A DNA stretch of 64,000 nucleotides, taken from assembly GCF_000967265.1 (NCBI RefSeq), contig NZ_KQ033885.1, positions 1 through 64,000 on the forward strand. The letters are read 5' to 3'. Below the pieces are notes generated by a model. It was not told where the DNA came from. It did no database searches and worked only from the letters and a program-made list of their open reading frames with translations. A program made the position numbers and the translations under genes. This document shows positions 8,490-17,725 of this stretch, piece after piece (within the stretch, counting starts at the first letter, position 1; every line of letters starts with the position of its first letter). This DNA is from Bifidobacterium mellis (GTDB lineage Bacteria > Actinomycetota > Actinomycetes > Actinomycetales > Bifidobacteriaceae).

Positions 8490-8518
8490 CTGACAGCAAT
8501 TGCTTAAGCGCTTATGCT
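8490..8518 (+). promoter_or_regulatory. Promoter and LacI operator for binding-protein gene
   Basis: CTGACA at 8490-8495 and TATGCT at 8513-8518 are 17 bases apart. The operator TTAAGCGCTTAT at 8504-8515 sits in the spacer and overlaps the -10 box, so bound repressor would exclude polymerase. The transporter thus has its own regulated promoter. Confidence 0.65.
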
Positions 8519-8570
8519 AGGCATACATACAGGATGTGATGATGAGTCAAGGCTTCCAATGGAGGAAGGC

Positions 8571-9893
8571 ATGAATACAGTCAGGAAAACGACGGCCGTA
8601 ATCGCAGCCGCGGTACTCACGATGGGTGTTCTCTCGGGTTGTGGAGGAACAGGGGCTAGTAGCAGCTCGCAAGGTCGGGTCTACTACATGAATCAGAAAG
8701 GCGAAAACAATGAACAGTTCGTTCAGTTAGGAAAGCTGTTCACTAAGGATACGGGCATACCATTCGATATTACGACTGCTTCCCCAGGCAATTATGAGCA
8801 AACACTGAAAAGCGAACTCGCCAAGACCAATGCGCCGACGCTTATCGGCCTGGACAACAATGACTTTCCCAACTGGGTGGATTATTGCGATGATCTTTCC
8901 GGAACGCGCATGTACAAGGATCTGCAAAACCGTGACTATGTGCTCAAAGATGGCGATACGGTCAAGGCTATTCCTTTTGTGCTTGACCGGTACGGCATCA
9001 TCTACAATCGTGCGATTCTGAAAAAATATTTCGCCGCAGACTGGGCGAGCATTCACTCCGAACAGGAAGTCCGAGGATTTGATGCTCTCAAGAAGATGGT
9101 TGAAGAGATTCAGGCTCATAAAAGCGATCTAGGCATCAAAGGAGCATTCACCTCTGCTGGATTCGAGGCCAGTTCACGGCCTAGGTACGGCGACATGTTG
9201 CCGCATATACCGGTGTTTTACGAATATCGAGATCAGAACACGACGGTGATTCCTTCAAAGGTATCGGGCAAGTATGTGCCTAATCTCAAGAAGATATTCG
9301 ATTTGATGATCAAAAACGAGACGGTTGCGCCAACACAGCTTTCAGGCGCGACCCTGGACGATGCTATTTCGGAATTTGCGCTTGGTGATGCGGCTTTCAT
9401 CGAGATGGGATCATGGGCGTATCCACAGCTGCGCGGCAAGAAAGTCTCGGATAAGGATATGGGCGTTTTCCCGCTGTATATGGGAATCCCAGGTGAGGAA
9501 AACTCCGGGTTAACGATCAGCTCCAACTATTTCGCCATTAACAGCAAAGCCTCGCAAAAAGATAAAGACGCTACCAAGAAGTTTCTGGACTGGATGCTCG
9601 ATAACGATGGAGCCAGAAAAATCGTCACTGACACCATGGGCTTCGAGACTCCTTTCAAATCCTATGCCAAGGCGGGTTTCAAAACGAAGAATCCCATACT
9701 GCGTGCCAATGATGTTTATGCCAAGCGGAACTGCTATGACTTGGTCATCCGCCCGCTTCCCACGGCTCAATGGGCTTTGACCATGGCCGATGCGATGTTG
9801 GAATACGCCCAGGGGACTGGGCCATGGTCCAAGGTTGAATCGTCCTTCGTCGATGGGTGGACATCCGAGTACAACACGGTTCACAAGTCGTGA
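8571..9893 (+). CDS. CUT1 sugar ABC transporter binding lipoprotein
   Basis: A 440-residue extracellular solute-binding protein (family 1). After a short basic start, a hydrophobic stretch ends in the lipobox LSGC at about residues 22-25, so it is lipid-anchored outside the membrane. SBP family marks include the repeated LKSELAKTNAPTL region and GWTSEY near the end. The ATG at 8571 has GAGGAAGG just upstream; earlier in-frame starts are unlikely. It is paralogous to the binding protein at 16250 (shared KSELAK.. and FTSAGF segments) but clearly diverged, suggesting a different ligand. Permease genes follow after a hairpin-containing gap. Confidence 0.88.
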   Translation: MNTVRKTTAVIAAAVLTMGVLSGCGGTGASSSSQGRVYYMNQKGENNEQFVQLGKLFTKDTGIPFDITTASPGNYEQTLKSELAKTNAPTLIGLDNNDFPNWVDYCDDLSGTRMYKDLQNRDYVLKDGDTVKAIPFVLDRYGIIYNRAILKKYFAADWASIHSEQEVRGFDALKKMVEEIQAHKSDLGIKGAFTSAGFEASSRPRYGDMLPHIPVFYEYRDQNTTVIPSKVSGKYVPNLKKIFDLMIKNETVAPTQLSGATLDDAISEFALGDAAFIEMGSWAYPQLRGKKVSDKDMGVFPLYMGIPGEENSGLTISSNYFAINSKASQKDKDATKKFLDWMLDNDGARKIVTDTMGFETPFKSYAKAGFKTKNPILRANDVYAKRNCYDLVIRPLPTAQWALTMADAMLEYAQGTGPWSKVESSFVDGWTSEYNTVHKS

Positions 9894-9903
9894 GGGAAGC
9901 TTG

Positions 9904-9936
9904 ACCGCGCCGTAATCGGAGTGGAACCGGCGCGGT
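9904..9936 (+). terminator. Intercistronic hairpin after binding-protein gene
   Basis: ACCGCGCCG at 9904-9912 pairs perfectly with 9928-9936 across a 15-base loop. With no U-tract it probably limits read-through or protects the upstream message, giving more binding protein than permease. Confidence 0.5.
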
Positions 9937-10051
9937 TGTGCATGAGTAAAGGATATACACGGTACGCATGCCGCGCGAACCCGGGGAAGTATGTTCGGCG
10001 GTATGCGCACCGGTATGGATGAATCATTGGATTCTGTCTCGGAGGTTGATA

Positions 10052-10906
10052 ATGATATCGATGGCTGGCAAGACGATTTCCCGTTGGTGGGCCTTGTTCG
10101 TCTTGCCTACGTTTGTGGCATTCGTGATTGGATTCGTCATCCCCTTCATATTGGGGATTTGGCTGAGTCTATGTCGTTTCACGACTATTGCAGATGCCAA
10201 TTTCATAGGAACGAAAAACTACGCTGCAGCCATATCGGATCCTGAATTCTGGCATGCTTTGTGGTACACGGCCTTGTTTACGGTGGTCACTACGGTAATC
10301 GTCAATGTGTGTGCCTTCGCGATCGCCAGTCTGCTAACGAAGGCGATAAGGGGAGCGAATCTTTTCCGGTCGATCTTCTTCATGCCCAATTTAATAGGTG
10401 GCATCGTGCTCGGCTATATCTGGATGCTGTTGCTCAACGGTGTCCTCCAGCATTGGGGTAAGTCCATCACCTTTTCAGGTACGTACGGATTCTGGGGAAT
10501 GGTATTGCTGATGTGCTGGCAGCAGATCGGTTACATGATGATTATCTACATCGCCGGGTTGCAGACCCTGCCCGGTGATGTCATCGAAGCTGCATCGGTT
10601 GATGGAGCCAGCGGCGCCCAGACCCTGTTCCATATCACCATTCCGCTGATGATGCCATCAATAACCGTTTGTACGTTTTTGTCGATCACCAATGGCTTTA
10701 AAATGTTCGATCAGAATTTGGCTCTGACCAATGGAGCACCGTCCAATTCTTCAGAACTGGTTGCGTTGAACATTTATAGGACATTTTACGGACGGGCTGG
10801 GTTCGAGGGAGCAGGCCAGGCCAAGGCGGTTATTTTCTTCGTCATCGTGGCCCTTGTCGCTATCCTGCAGAACAGGCTTACCGCTCGCAAGGAGGTAACC
10901 GCATGA
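10052..10906 (+). CDS. CUT1 sugar ABC transporter permease (MalF-type)
   Basis: A 284-residue inner-membrane permease with six predicted hydrophobic segments, beginning with one at about residues 10-35. The EAA loop that contacts the ATPase is EAASVDGASGAQTLFHITIP near residue 190, the form usual for MalF/UgpA proteins. Start at 10052 has GGAGGT at 10041-10046; upstream in-frame starts lack this. The stop overlaps the next permease gene by four bases (ATGA), so translation is coupled. The protein is closely similar along its length to the permease at 17726, evidence of a cassette duplication. Confidence 0.9.
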   Translation: MISMAGKTISRWWALFVLPTFVAFVIGFVIPFILGIWLSLCRFTTIADANFIGTKNYAAAISDPEFWHALWYTALFTVVTTVIVNVCAFAIASLLTKAIRGANLFRSIFFMPNLIGGIVLGYIWMLLLNGVLQHWGKSITFSGTYGFWGMVLLMCWQQIGYMMIIYIAGLQTLPGDVIEAASVDGASGAQTLFHITIPLMMPSITVCTFLSITNGFKMFDQNLALTNGAPSNSSELVALNIYRTFYGRAGFEGAGQAKAVIFFVIVALVAILQNRLTARKEVTA

Positions 10907-11739
10907 GTGCCAAGGCCAAACATTCAGGCTGGTGGACACTGTTCTTCACACTGGTGTGCCTACTGTGGGTATTCCCGATAGTGCTGGTTGGTATCAATTC
11001 CTTCAAGGACAAAGTCTATATCACTCATGATGCCTTCTCCATTCCGCTGGGCGACATGTTCGCGGGCCTCGACAATTACCGAAAGGGCATTGAACAGACC
11101 AACTTCTTTGCCAGTTTTGGATGGACGGTAGTGGTAACGGTAGGATCTGTCGCGCTGATTCTGCTATGCACCTCGATGTGTGCCTGGTGGATCGTCCGGG
11201 TGAACAATCGTACGGCAAAATCGCTTTATCTGGTCTTCCTCTTCAACATGATCGTTCCCTTCCAGATGGTGATGTTCACCCTGTCCAAGATGGCCGACAT
11301 CATAGGGCTCAACACGCCTTGGGGCCTGTGGATCATATATCTTGGGTTCGGCTCCGGACTTCCGGTGTTCATATTCACCGGAGTGGTCAAGGGAATCCCC
11401 CAAGAGCTGGAGGAGTCGGCCATGATTGACGGGGCGAGTGTCCCCAGGACCTTTTTTGAGATTGTTGTGCCCATCATGAAACCCTCCATAGTGTCAGTGG
11501 CGATTCTGGAAGCCATGGGAATCTGGAATGACTTCCTGCTGCCCTACTTGACTTTGGATCTGCGAAAATATCGGACCATCAGCATTGCAGTGCAATATCT
11601 CAAAGGCGGTTACGGGACTGTCGATATGGGAGCGATGATGGGCTGTCTTGTCATGGCTATCATTCCCATAGTCATTTTTTATGTAATCTGTCAGAAGTAC
11701 ATCATCAGTGGAGTATTGGCTGGTGCTGTAAAGGGCTGA
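10903..11739 (+). CDS. CUT1 sugar ABC transporter permease (MalG-type)
   Basis: A 278-residue membrane permease, partner of the preceding MalF-type subunit. Six hydrophobic segments are seen, with the EAA loop EESAMIDGASVPRTFFEIVVP at about residues 170-190 (shown in part) and a typical C-terminal YIISGVLAGAVKG. AAGGAGGT ends a few bases before the overlapping start. No ATPase gene follows: the operon ends in a hairpin, so the subunits must use an ATPase encoded elsewhere, as is known for MsmK/MsiK-energised importers. It is nearly the same protein as that at 18568. Confidence 0.9.
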   Translation: MSAKAKHSGWWTLFFTLVCLLWVFPIVLVGINSFKDKVYITHDAFSIPLGDMFAGLDNYRKGIEQTNFFASFGWTVVVTVGSVALILLCTSMCAWWIVRVNNRTAKSLYLVFLFNMIVPFQMVMFTLSKMADIIGLNTPWGLWIIYLGFGSGLPVFIFTGVVKGIPQELEESAMIDGASVPRTFFEIVVPIMKPSIVSVAILEAMGIWNDFLLPYLTLDLRKYRTISIAVQYLKGGYGTVDMGAMMGCLVMAIIPIVIFYVICQKYIISGVLAGAVKG

Positions 11740-11754
11740 AACTGCAATTCCTCC

Positions 11755-11791
11755 ATGGTCCCTGGGCTGCTTTCTTAGGCCCGGGGACCAT
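11755..11791 (+). terminator. Terminator of the first CUT1 operon
   Basis: ATGGTCCCTGGGC at 11755-11767 pairs with 11779-11791 over 13 positions with one G-U pair, followed by TTTCATT. It is the best intrinsic-type terminator of the window and closes the GH32-like/CUT1 unit. Confidence 0.75.
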
Positions 11792-11797
11792 TTTCAT

Positions 11798-12211
11798 TCC
11801 TCCGACAGGCTGTTTGGCTAGCCTGGTTGCAATACCGCGGACGGTATGTGCTGAGCAGGAGCCTCAGTCTGCCTGTCTGCATCATCGGAGGATTTTGTGA
11901 AAGTAAAGCTGATTTTGAATTGCAAACGGTGTCATTAATGTATGTCATCTCTTCGTTTCTAAGACTTGCCGCAGATTGAAGGATAGTTACTGTTTCTCCA
12001 GTGATTGTAAAGGCTGAGTAATGATTTGCAGGCAGACAAGTTTCTTATTATGATAACGTGTGCAATACAAGTAGCCGCTTGGCGCTATGCCATTGATGGC
12101 GATTCGGTGTTGGTAATGGCCTTTCCGGGCAAGGACGGGGAAGGCCACTGTCAAAGCAGACCGGGCCGAGGCGAGGTTTGGCATCAATGGCGAGAATGGA
12201 GGAACTGCCCA
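11798..12211 (+). promoter_or_regulatory. glgP upstream region with MalR-like operator
   Basis: The 410-base non-coding leader of the phosphorylase gene. It contains TTGCAAACGGTGTCAT at 11921-11936, which reversed matches the MalR-like box ATGACAACGATTGCAA at 14 of 16 positions. No convincing sigma-70 promoter could be fixed by eye, and no other gene or RNA is apparent. A GGAGGA sits about eight bases before the ATG at 12212. Confidence 0.55.
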
Positions 12212-14665
12212 ATGACGGAATTGACTGAGCCAAGAGCATCAATATCAGCAGCCGAGTTTGCTGAGGGGGTTCGCAAACGACTGGTTCAACGCTGGGGAGT
12301 CGATGAGGCTGCAGCATCGCCGGTTCAGATTTATCAAGCAGCTTCTCAGCTGGTACGCGATCGTATGGCGCCATCTTGGAAGTGCAGCAATCGACGCATG
12401 GCCGAAGGCACGACCAGGACTGTGGGCTACTTGAGCGCAGAGTATCTGCTGGGGCGGCAATTGCCCAATGCTCTTCTGGACGCAGGGATGACTGATCAAT
12501 TTAATGAAGCCATGCGGGAATTGGGTTTTGACCCCGATGACGTCATCGAAGCAGAGCATGAGCCCGGTTTGGGCAACGGCGGATTGGGCAGACTGGCAGC
12601 CTGCTTTATGGATTCTTTGGCCTCGCTTGATCTGCCGGCCATCGGGTATGGTATTCGGTACCGCTATGGCATATTCGAGCAGGTCTTCGACGCAAATGGC
12701 AGACAGTCGGAAAAGCCCGATGATTGGTTGTCTGCCGGCGATGCCTGGGGATATCGACAGACGGAGAGAGCGCAAAGGGTTGCTTTTGGAGGTCAGGTCA
12801 CGGAACAGGGCGGCCATAGGGTTTGGCACCCGGCCTGGTCGGTTCAGGCGGTTCCTTATGACTATCCGATTCCTGGTTATGCATCTGGGCGTATAAATAC
12901 GCTTCGTCTCTGGCAGTCTGAAGCATTGGATGGCTTTGATCTGCAACGCTTCAACCAGTCAGACTATGGCGGTGCGGTACAGGCTCAGGTGCGAGCGAAT
13001 ACCATCAGCGCGATCCTTTATCCCGAGGATTCCAATACAGACGGCAAGCGTCTCAGATTGGAGCAGCAGTATTTCTTTGTCGCTGCATCCTTGGCCGATG
13101 CCATAGCAACCTTCTACCATGGTCAGGCTCATCCTGATCTGAGTGCTCTGCCTGATCATATTTGTTTCCAGTTGAACGATACGCATCCGGTCATCGGGAT
13201 CGCTGAACTGATGCGCATCCTTTTGGATGACTTCGGCTATGAATGGGCACAGGCATGGGAGATCACACAGAGGACTTTCAACTATACCTGTCATACGCTC
13301 TTGCCAGAGGCTTTGGAGGAGTGGCCGCGCTCGCTTTTTGCGGAATTGTTGCCCAGGCATATGGAGATCATCGAGCGCATCGATGCTGATTTTGTCAGAT
13401 ATTTGAGGGACGAACAGGTTGACCAGGAGCGGATTGATGCCATGCGTATCATCACGCGAGGCGAGGATCCTACAATTCGCATGGCTTATCTGGCTACGGT
13501 TGGATCCACCAAGGTCAACGGTGTTGCACAGCTGCATTCCAGACTTCTGCAAGAGGTCACGCTCAGGGACTTTCACACCGTTTATCCTGGCAAGTTCACC
13601 AACGTAACCAATGGAGTGACTCCTAGACGCTTCATGAGACTGGCAAATCCGCGGCTCTCGGATCTGATTACGGAGGGTTTGGGGACTGATTCTTGGGTTG
13701 CCGACCTTTCCAAACTGTCTGGTTTGGAACCGCTGGCCGATGATGACGGCTTCGTGGCGCGCTTCATGCACGTCAAGGATGACAATAAAAGGGATTTTGC
13801 TCTCTACGCTCAACGACGGTATGGCTTCAGCCCTGACCCTTCAACCATGTTCGATGTCATGGTCAAGCGCCTGCATGAGTACAAGCGGCAGTCATTGAAG
13901 ATATTGGCGGTCATTGCTGATTACTCCGATATAATCGCCGGAGGATCCGACAATCATCGGGCGCAGCCAAGAACGGTTATTTTCGGTGCAAAGGCCGCCC
14001 CTGGTTATGCCATGGCCAAGCTGACCATCCAGCTGATCAACAATGTGGCCAGAGTCATCAATGCGGATCCACGGACCGATGGATTGCTTAAGGTGTATTT
14101 CCCGGCAAACTACAACATCAGCATGGCGGAACACCTGATTCCCGCCACGGACCTTGATGAGCAGATTTCGCAGGCCGGCAAGGAGGCCAGCGGGACAAGC
14201 AACATGAAATTCGCGCTGAATGGGGCTCTGACTGTCGGAACTTTGGACGGGGCAAATGTGGAGATACGCGAGAAGGTGGGTGCAGAGAACTTCTTTGCTT
14301 TCGGGCTGAACGTGGATCAGGTGCATGCTTTGGATGCTGAGGGATATGCTCCTATGGCATATTATGACAAGGATGCTCGTCTGAGAGCTGCTATTGATAT
14401 GGTGGCATCAGGAGCCTTTTCGCATGGTGATCGTGATACTTATCGCAAGCTTGTCCAGGATTGGCTGAAGCACGATCAATTCATGGTCATGGCTGACTTC
14501 GGAGCCTACATGGATGCTCAGCGCAGGATTGACCAAGCATACAGACAGCCCGATCAGTGGGCTCGCAAAGCCATACTCAATATCGCCCGATGCGGCTCTT
14601 TCAGTTCCGATCGGGCGGTAGAGGATTATCTGACCCGGATTTGGATGCCAGGAACACGCAGATAA
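12212..14665 (+). CDS. glgP: Glycogen/maltodextrin phosphorylase
   Basis: An 817-residue cytosolic GT35 enzyme that releases glucose-1-phosphate from alpha-1,4-glucans. Family blocks appear in order: YLSAEYLLGR near residue 72, EPGLGNGGLGRLAACF near 120, NDTHPVIGIAELMR near 330, MVKRLHEYKRQ near 550, and EASGTSNMKFALNG with the pyridoxal-phosphate lysine at about residue 666, then GTLDGANVEI. Length is normal. The ATG at 12212 is chosen over a long N-terminal extension because of the GGAGGA upstream and because family homology begins there. A MalR-like operator in its leader and the convergent LacI gene tie it to the alpha-glucan importer and MalQ downstream; it would supply the phosphorolysis arm of maltodextrin or glycogen breakdown. 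Confidence 0.93.
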   Translation: MTELTEPRASISAAEFAEGVRKRLVQRWGVDEAAASPVQIYQAASQLVRDRMAPSWKCSNRRMAEGTTRTVGYLSAEYLLGRQLPNALLDAGMTDQFNEAMRELGFDPDDVIEAEHEPGLGNGGLGRLAACFMDSLASLDLPAIGYGIRYRYGIFEQVFDANGRQSEKPDDWLSAGDAWGYRQTERAQRVAFGGQVTEQGGHRVWHPAWSVQAVPYDYPIPGYASGRINTLRLWQSEALDGFDLQRFNQSDYGGAVQAQVRANTISAILYPEDSNTDGKRLRLEQQYFFVAASLADAIATFYHGQAHPDLSALPDHICFQLNDTHPVIGIAELMRILLDDFGYEWAQAWEITQRTFNYTCHTLLPEALEEWPRSLFAELLPRHMEIIERIDADFVRYLRDEQVDQERIDAMRIITRGEDPTIRMAYLATVGSTKVNGVAQLHSRLLQEVTLRDFHTVYPGKFTNVTNGVTPRRFMRLANPRLSDLITEGLGTDSWVADLSKLSGLEPLADDDGFVARFMHVKDDNKRDFALYAQRRYGFSPDPSTMFDVMVKRLHEYKRQSLKILAVIADYSDIIAGGSDNHRAQPRTVIFGAKAAPGYAMAKLTIQLINNVARVINADPRTDGLLKVYFPANYNISMAEHLIPATDLDEQISQAGKEASGTSNMKFALNGALTVGTLDGANVEIREKVGAENFFAFGLNVDQVHALDAEGYAPMAYYDKDARLRAAIDMVASGAFSHGDRDTYRKLVQDWLKHDQFMVMADFGAYMDAQRRIDQAYRQPDQWARKAILNIARCGSFSSDRAVEDYLTRIWMPGTRR

Positions 14666-14690
14666 GCGGGGCCTGACGATTGCAGGAAGG

Positions 14691-15698
14691 TCACCGGGGA
14701 GGTTTGGTTGTATCCCTGAGGATCAGGTGCGTGGGGAACATTTGGTAAAGTTCCCCCGCATCCTTTCCTGTGATCAGGCTGAGTATCTTGTCTGCTGCCG
14801 CCCTGCCCATGGCGTAAGGATCCTGTTGTATGGTGGTCAGTCCGATTGCGTCGCTGTAGGTGCTGTCGTCAAAACCTATAACGGATAGATCGTCAGGGAC
14901 TTCTCGGCCATAGCGATGAAGACGGTAAAGAATTGGTATAGCCAATTCATCAGTTTGGAAGCATACAGCTGTCGGCGCTGGTTCCAGTGCCAGGAGTTGG
15001 GACAAGGCTGAGTTGTAGACATCTTGCCCGAGAGGACATTGTATGGCAGTGGCCTCATCCTGAATGTCCGCCTTGCGACAGGCATCCATAAAGCCTTCAA
15101 GCCGCTCGTCAGCCCTATAGCGGAAGGGTGAACCGTGCCCTGCCCTAATGAATGCTATTCGTCGATGGCCTAGGCCGATCAGATGGTTGACAGCCAGACG
15201 CATGGAGTCGCGGTCGTCGATATAAACGGCTGCGTCAAATTCCTTGATGGCTGGGATGTTGATGCCTACGATAGGCACATCCATGTTCCCCAGCCTGGCG
15301 ATTTCATCCGGCTCTATGTTGAATGAGCAAACCACTACCGCGTCTGCGTTCCGACGAACTGGCAAATCGGAAAAAAACCGGCTGCGTGCTTCAAAGGTAT
15401 TCATTGTATAAATGGAGATATCGTAGCCTGATTGTTGAAGAACATCATTGAGGCCCGCGAAGACATGGCTGTTGAACCATTTGGTCACACTGTCGCTTAT
15501 GAGCATGGCAATGCGCATGGATTGTCCTGACTTCAGCGCTGCTGCCGATCTTGATATGCTAAAGTCCAACTGACGGGCAATTGTGAGGACTTTGGCGCGT
15601 GTTTTCGCGGAAACCAGCTGTGGACGAGTGAAAGACCGGGATACGGTGGAGACTGATACGCCGGCTTTCCTGGCAACGTCCTGGATGGTGGATTTCAC
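14691..15698 (-). CDS. LacI-family regulator (MalR-like) of alpha-glucan genes
   Basis: A 335-residue repressor with an N-terminal HTH (STIQDVARKAGVSVSTVSRSF, split; recognition helix at about residues 16-25) and hinge SAAALKSGQS, then a sugar-sensing domain (IAMLISDSVTKW, VIGFDDSTYSDAIGLTT). The GTG at 15698 has GGAGG six bases upstream and starts exactly at the HTH, so the longer frame from 15779 is rejected. It is divergent from the binding-protein gene at 16250 and convergent with glgP. Operator copies resembling ATGACAACGATTGCAA lie in its own upstream region, before the binding-protein gene, before glgP and before malQ, consistent with autoregulation and control of all of them. The inducer is probably a maltosaccharide, by analogy with bifidobacterial MalR. 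Confidence 0.88.
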   Translation of the reverse strand: MKSTIQDVARKAGVSVSTVSRSFTRPQLVSAKTRAKVLTIARQLDFSISRSAAALKSGQSMRIAMLISDSVTKWFNSHVFAGLNDVLQQSGYDISIYTMNTFEARSRFFSDLPVRRNADAVVVCSFNIEPDEIARLGNMDVPIVGINIPAIKEFDAAVYIDDRDSMRLAVNHLIGLGHRRIAFIRAGHGSPFRYRADERLEGFMDACRKADIQDEATAIQCPLGQDVYNSALSQLLALEPAPTAVCFQTDELAIPILYRLHRYGREVPDDLSVIGFDDSTYSDAIGLTTIQQDPYAMGRAAADKILSLITGKDAGELYQMFPTHLILRDTTKPPR

Positions 15699-16249
15699 TG
15701 GGTGCCTCCGATTGCCGAAGAGGAGACGTCCGCTGGGGATGCCGTTATGGTGCAGCACCTCATTCGAATCCTCCTCCATGATCCAGTTCGATGTGACGGA
15801 GCCTGCCCTCGTATCTGATAGATAACGATAGCAATTTCCTTCTTCATCTACTTCATCTTTATTATAGAACCTGGGATGCAGATCTAATCCGTCGCAGATG
15901 TTATATCCGGGAAATAGCGCGTTTGCAGTCTTTATATAGGTTTTGAAATCGATCGCACGAATGCTGTTGATGCCACCGTGTGAAAGGCTGACGCATTGAT
16001 GACAACGATTGAATTATAGAGAATCCTGAGTCTTGTGGGCTTAAAAGAGTCATGTTGAGCCGAATCATAGAACGGACATGTCGATGAAATGACTTAGCAA
16101 ACCGCATTCCGCCATCCTTTATTGCTATCGTTTGCATTTTTCCGTTTTTTGTGGACAATAGAAGTTAGGTCGAATTTCAGTTCGGCACGAGTCGCTGGCT
16201 GGACACAAGTGACAGCGAGGAATTCGACTGAACAAGAAAGAAAGGTTCG
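15699..16249. promoter_or_regulatory. Divergent control region with three MalR-like boxes
   Basis: This 551-base gap holds three related 16-mers: TAGATAACGATAGCAA at 15819-15834, ATGACAACGATTGAAT at 15999-16014 and, inverted, TTGCTATCGTTTGCAT at 16122-16137. The last overlaps a plausible promoter for the binding-protein gene (TTTGCA 16131-16136, 17 bases, GACAAT 16154-16159). The rest is AT-rich and shows no gene. Confidence 0.6.
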
Positions 16250-17599
16250 ATGATGAATCATACGATAACCAAGGGAATTGGTCTATTGGCGGCTCTGACT
16301 TTGTCCGTCGGAGCCTTGGGCGCCTGCGGATCGGCTCAATCGGCTGATGGCGGTAAGACAGCCGCTGGCAAGGTCTTCTTCCTGAATTTCAAACCAGAAG
16401 CAGCGGACCAGTGGAAAGCGATCGCTGAAGAATATACCAAGGAAACCGGCGTCAAGGTTGATGTGCAAACGGCGGCCTCCAATACATACGAACAGACGCT
16501 GAAGTCGGAGATGGCCAAATCGCAGGCTCCGACCTTATTCCAGGTGAATGGACCCGTGGGCCTAGCCAGTTGGAAGTCTTATACGGCAGACATGTCCAAA
16601 AGCGAAGTGTATCGTCAACTGACCAATCAAGACCTGGCGCTCAAGTCGGATGACGGTCAGCAGGTCCTGGGAGTTCCTTATGCCATGGAGACCTATGGGC
16701 TGATTTATAACAAGGACATCATGGGCAAGTACATGAAGTTGCCTGATGCCAAGGTCAAGTCCGTGAAGGAGATAAATTCATTTGACAAGCTCAAGGCGGT
16801 TGCTGATGACATTCAGCAGCACAAGGATGAGCTTGGCGTCAAGGGTGCCTTTACCTCGGCGGGGTTCGACTCTAGCTCCGATTGGCGCTTCAAGACGCAT
16901 TTGGCCAATATTCCTCTCTATTACGAACTCAAGGAAGATAAGATCGCCACTCAGCCAGAATCCGTCAAGGGCACTTATCTGCCTCAGTTCAAGCAAATCT
17001 TCGATCTTTATCTGAAGGATTCCACCACTGATCCCAAGCAGCTGAGCTCCAAGACCGGCGATGACGCCAATTCGGAATTTGCTCTTGGAGAGGCCGCTCT
17101 ATATCAGAATGGAACCTGGGCATGGACTGATTTGGAGAAAGCAGGTATGTCCAAGGATCAGATCGGCATGATGCCCATCTACATCGGCGCTCCCGGCGAG
17201 AAGGATCAGGGACTGGCGACAGGTTCGGAGAATTACTGGTGCATCAACAAGAAGGCCTCCAAGGATGATCAGCGGGCGACGGAGAAATTCCTGGCTTGGA
17301 TGATAACGTCCGAAAAGGGCAAGAAAGCCATGAGCAGCGATATGGGCTTTACCACCCCCTTCAAGAGCTTCGACGATGTAAAATCCGACAATCCTCTTGT
17401 TGAGGAGGCAGTCAAAGACTCCAAGTCCGGTAAGACCCAGGTTAGCTGGAACTTCACCATGATGCCCTCCGAGCAGTGGAAGAATGACCTGGGCAACGCC
17501 CTTCTGGAGTACGCGCAGGGCACCGGCAGCTGGGATAAGGTCAAGTCGGCGTTCGTAGACAATTGGGCCAAGGAGTATCAGGTCAATCGTCAGGCCTGA
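16250..17599 (+). CDS. Alpha-glucan CUT1 binding lipoprotein
   Basis: A 449-residue solute-binding protein with an N-terminal signal and lipobox LGAC at about residues 23-26, placing it on the outer face of the membrane. The chain has the MalE-type features ATGSENYWCINKKAS near 325, EFALGEAALYQNGTWAW near 280 and MGFTTPFKSF near 365. A GAAAGG site precedes the double ATG. It is divergent from a MalR-like repressor and is followed by two permeases, a YesL-like protein and MalQ, which makes maltodextrins the most likely ligand. It is a paralogue of the binding protein at 8571 but shares less with it than the permeases share with theirs. Confidence 0.88.
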   Translation: MMNHTITKGIGLLAALTLSVGALGACGSAQSADGGKTAAGKVFFLNFKPEAADQWKAIAEEYTKETGVKVDVQTAASNTYEQTLKSEMAKSQAPTLFQVNGPVGLASWKSYTADMSKSEVYRQLTNQDLALKSDDGQQVLGVPYAMETYGLIYNKDIMGKYMKLPDAKVKSVKEINSFDKLKAVADDIQQHKDELGVKGAFTSAGFDSSSDWRFKTHLANIPLYYELKEDKIATQPESVKGTYLPQFKQIFDLYLKDSTTDPKQLSSKTGDDANSEFALGEAALYQNGTWAWTDLEKAGMSKDQIGMMPIYIGAPGEKDQGLATGSENYWCINKKASKDDQRATEKFLAWMITSEKGKKAMSSDMGFTTPFKSFDDVKSDNPLVEEAVKDSKSGKTQVSWNFTMMPSEQWKNDLGNALLEYAQGTGSWDKVKSAFVDNWAKEYQVNRQA

Positions 17600-17646
17600 T
17601 ATATAGAGCGTCGGCTCTTCCATTCTGCTTGCTGAGATGAGCAGCT

Positions 17647-17693
17647 GCCCGTCATGGACTTGTCCGAATTTGTGAGGAATGGTCATGGCGGGC
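17647..17693 (+). terminator. Intercistronic hairpin after binding-protein gene
   Basis: GCCCGTCATG at 17647-17656 pairs at nine of ten positions with CATGGCGGGC at 17684-17693. It occupies the same place in the operon as the hairpin at 9904 and probably lowers permease expression relative to the binding protein. Confidence 0.4.
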
Positions 17694-17725
17694 TTGGATG
17701 GAGCCGGGGAAGGAATGGATGACCC

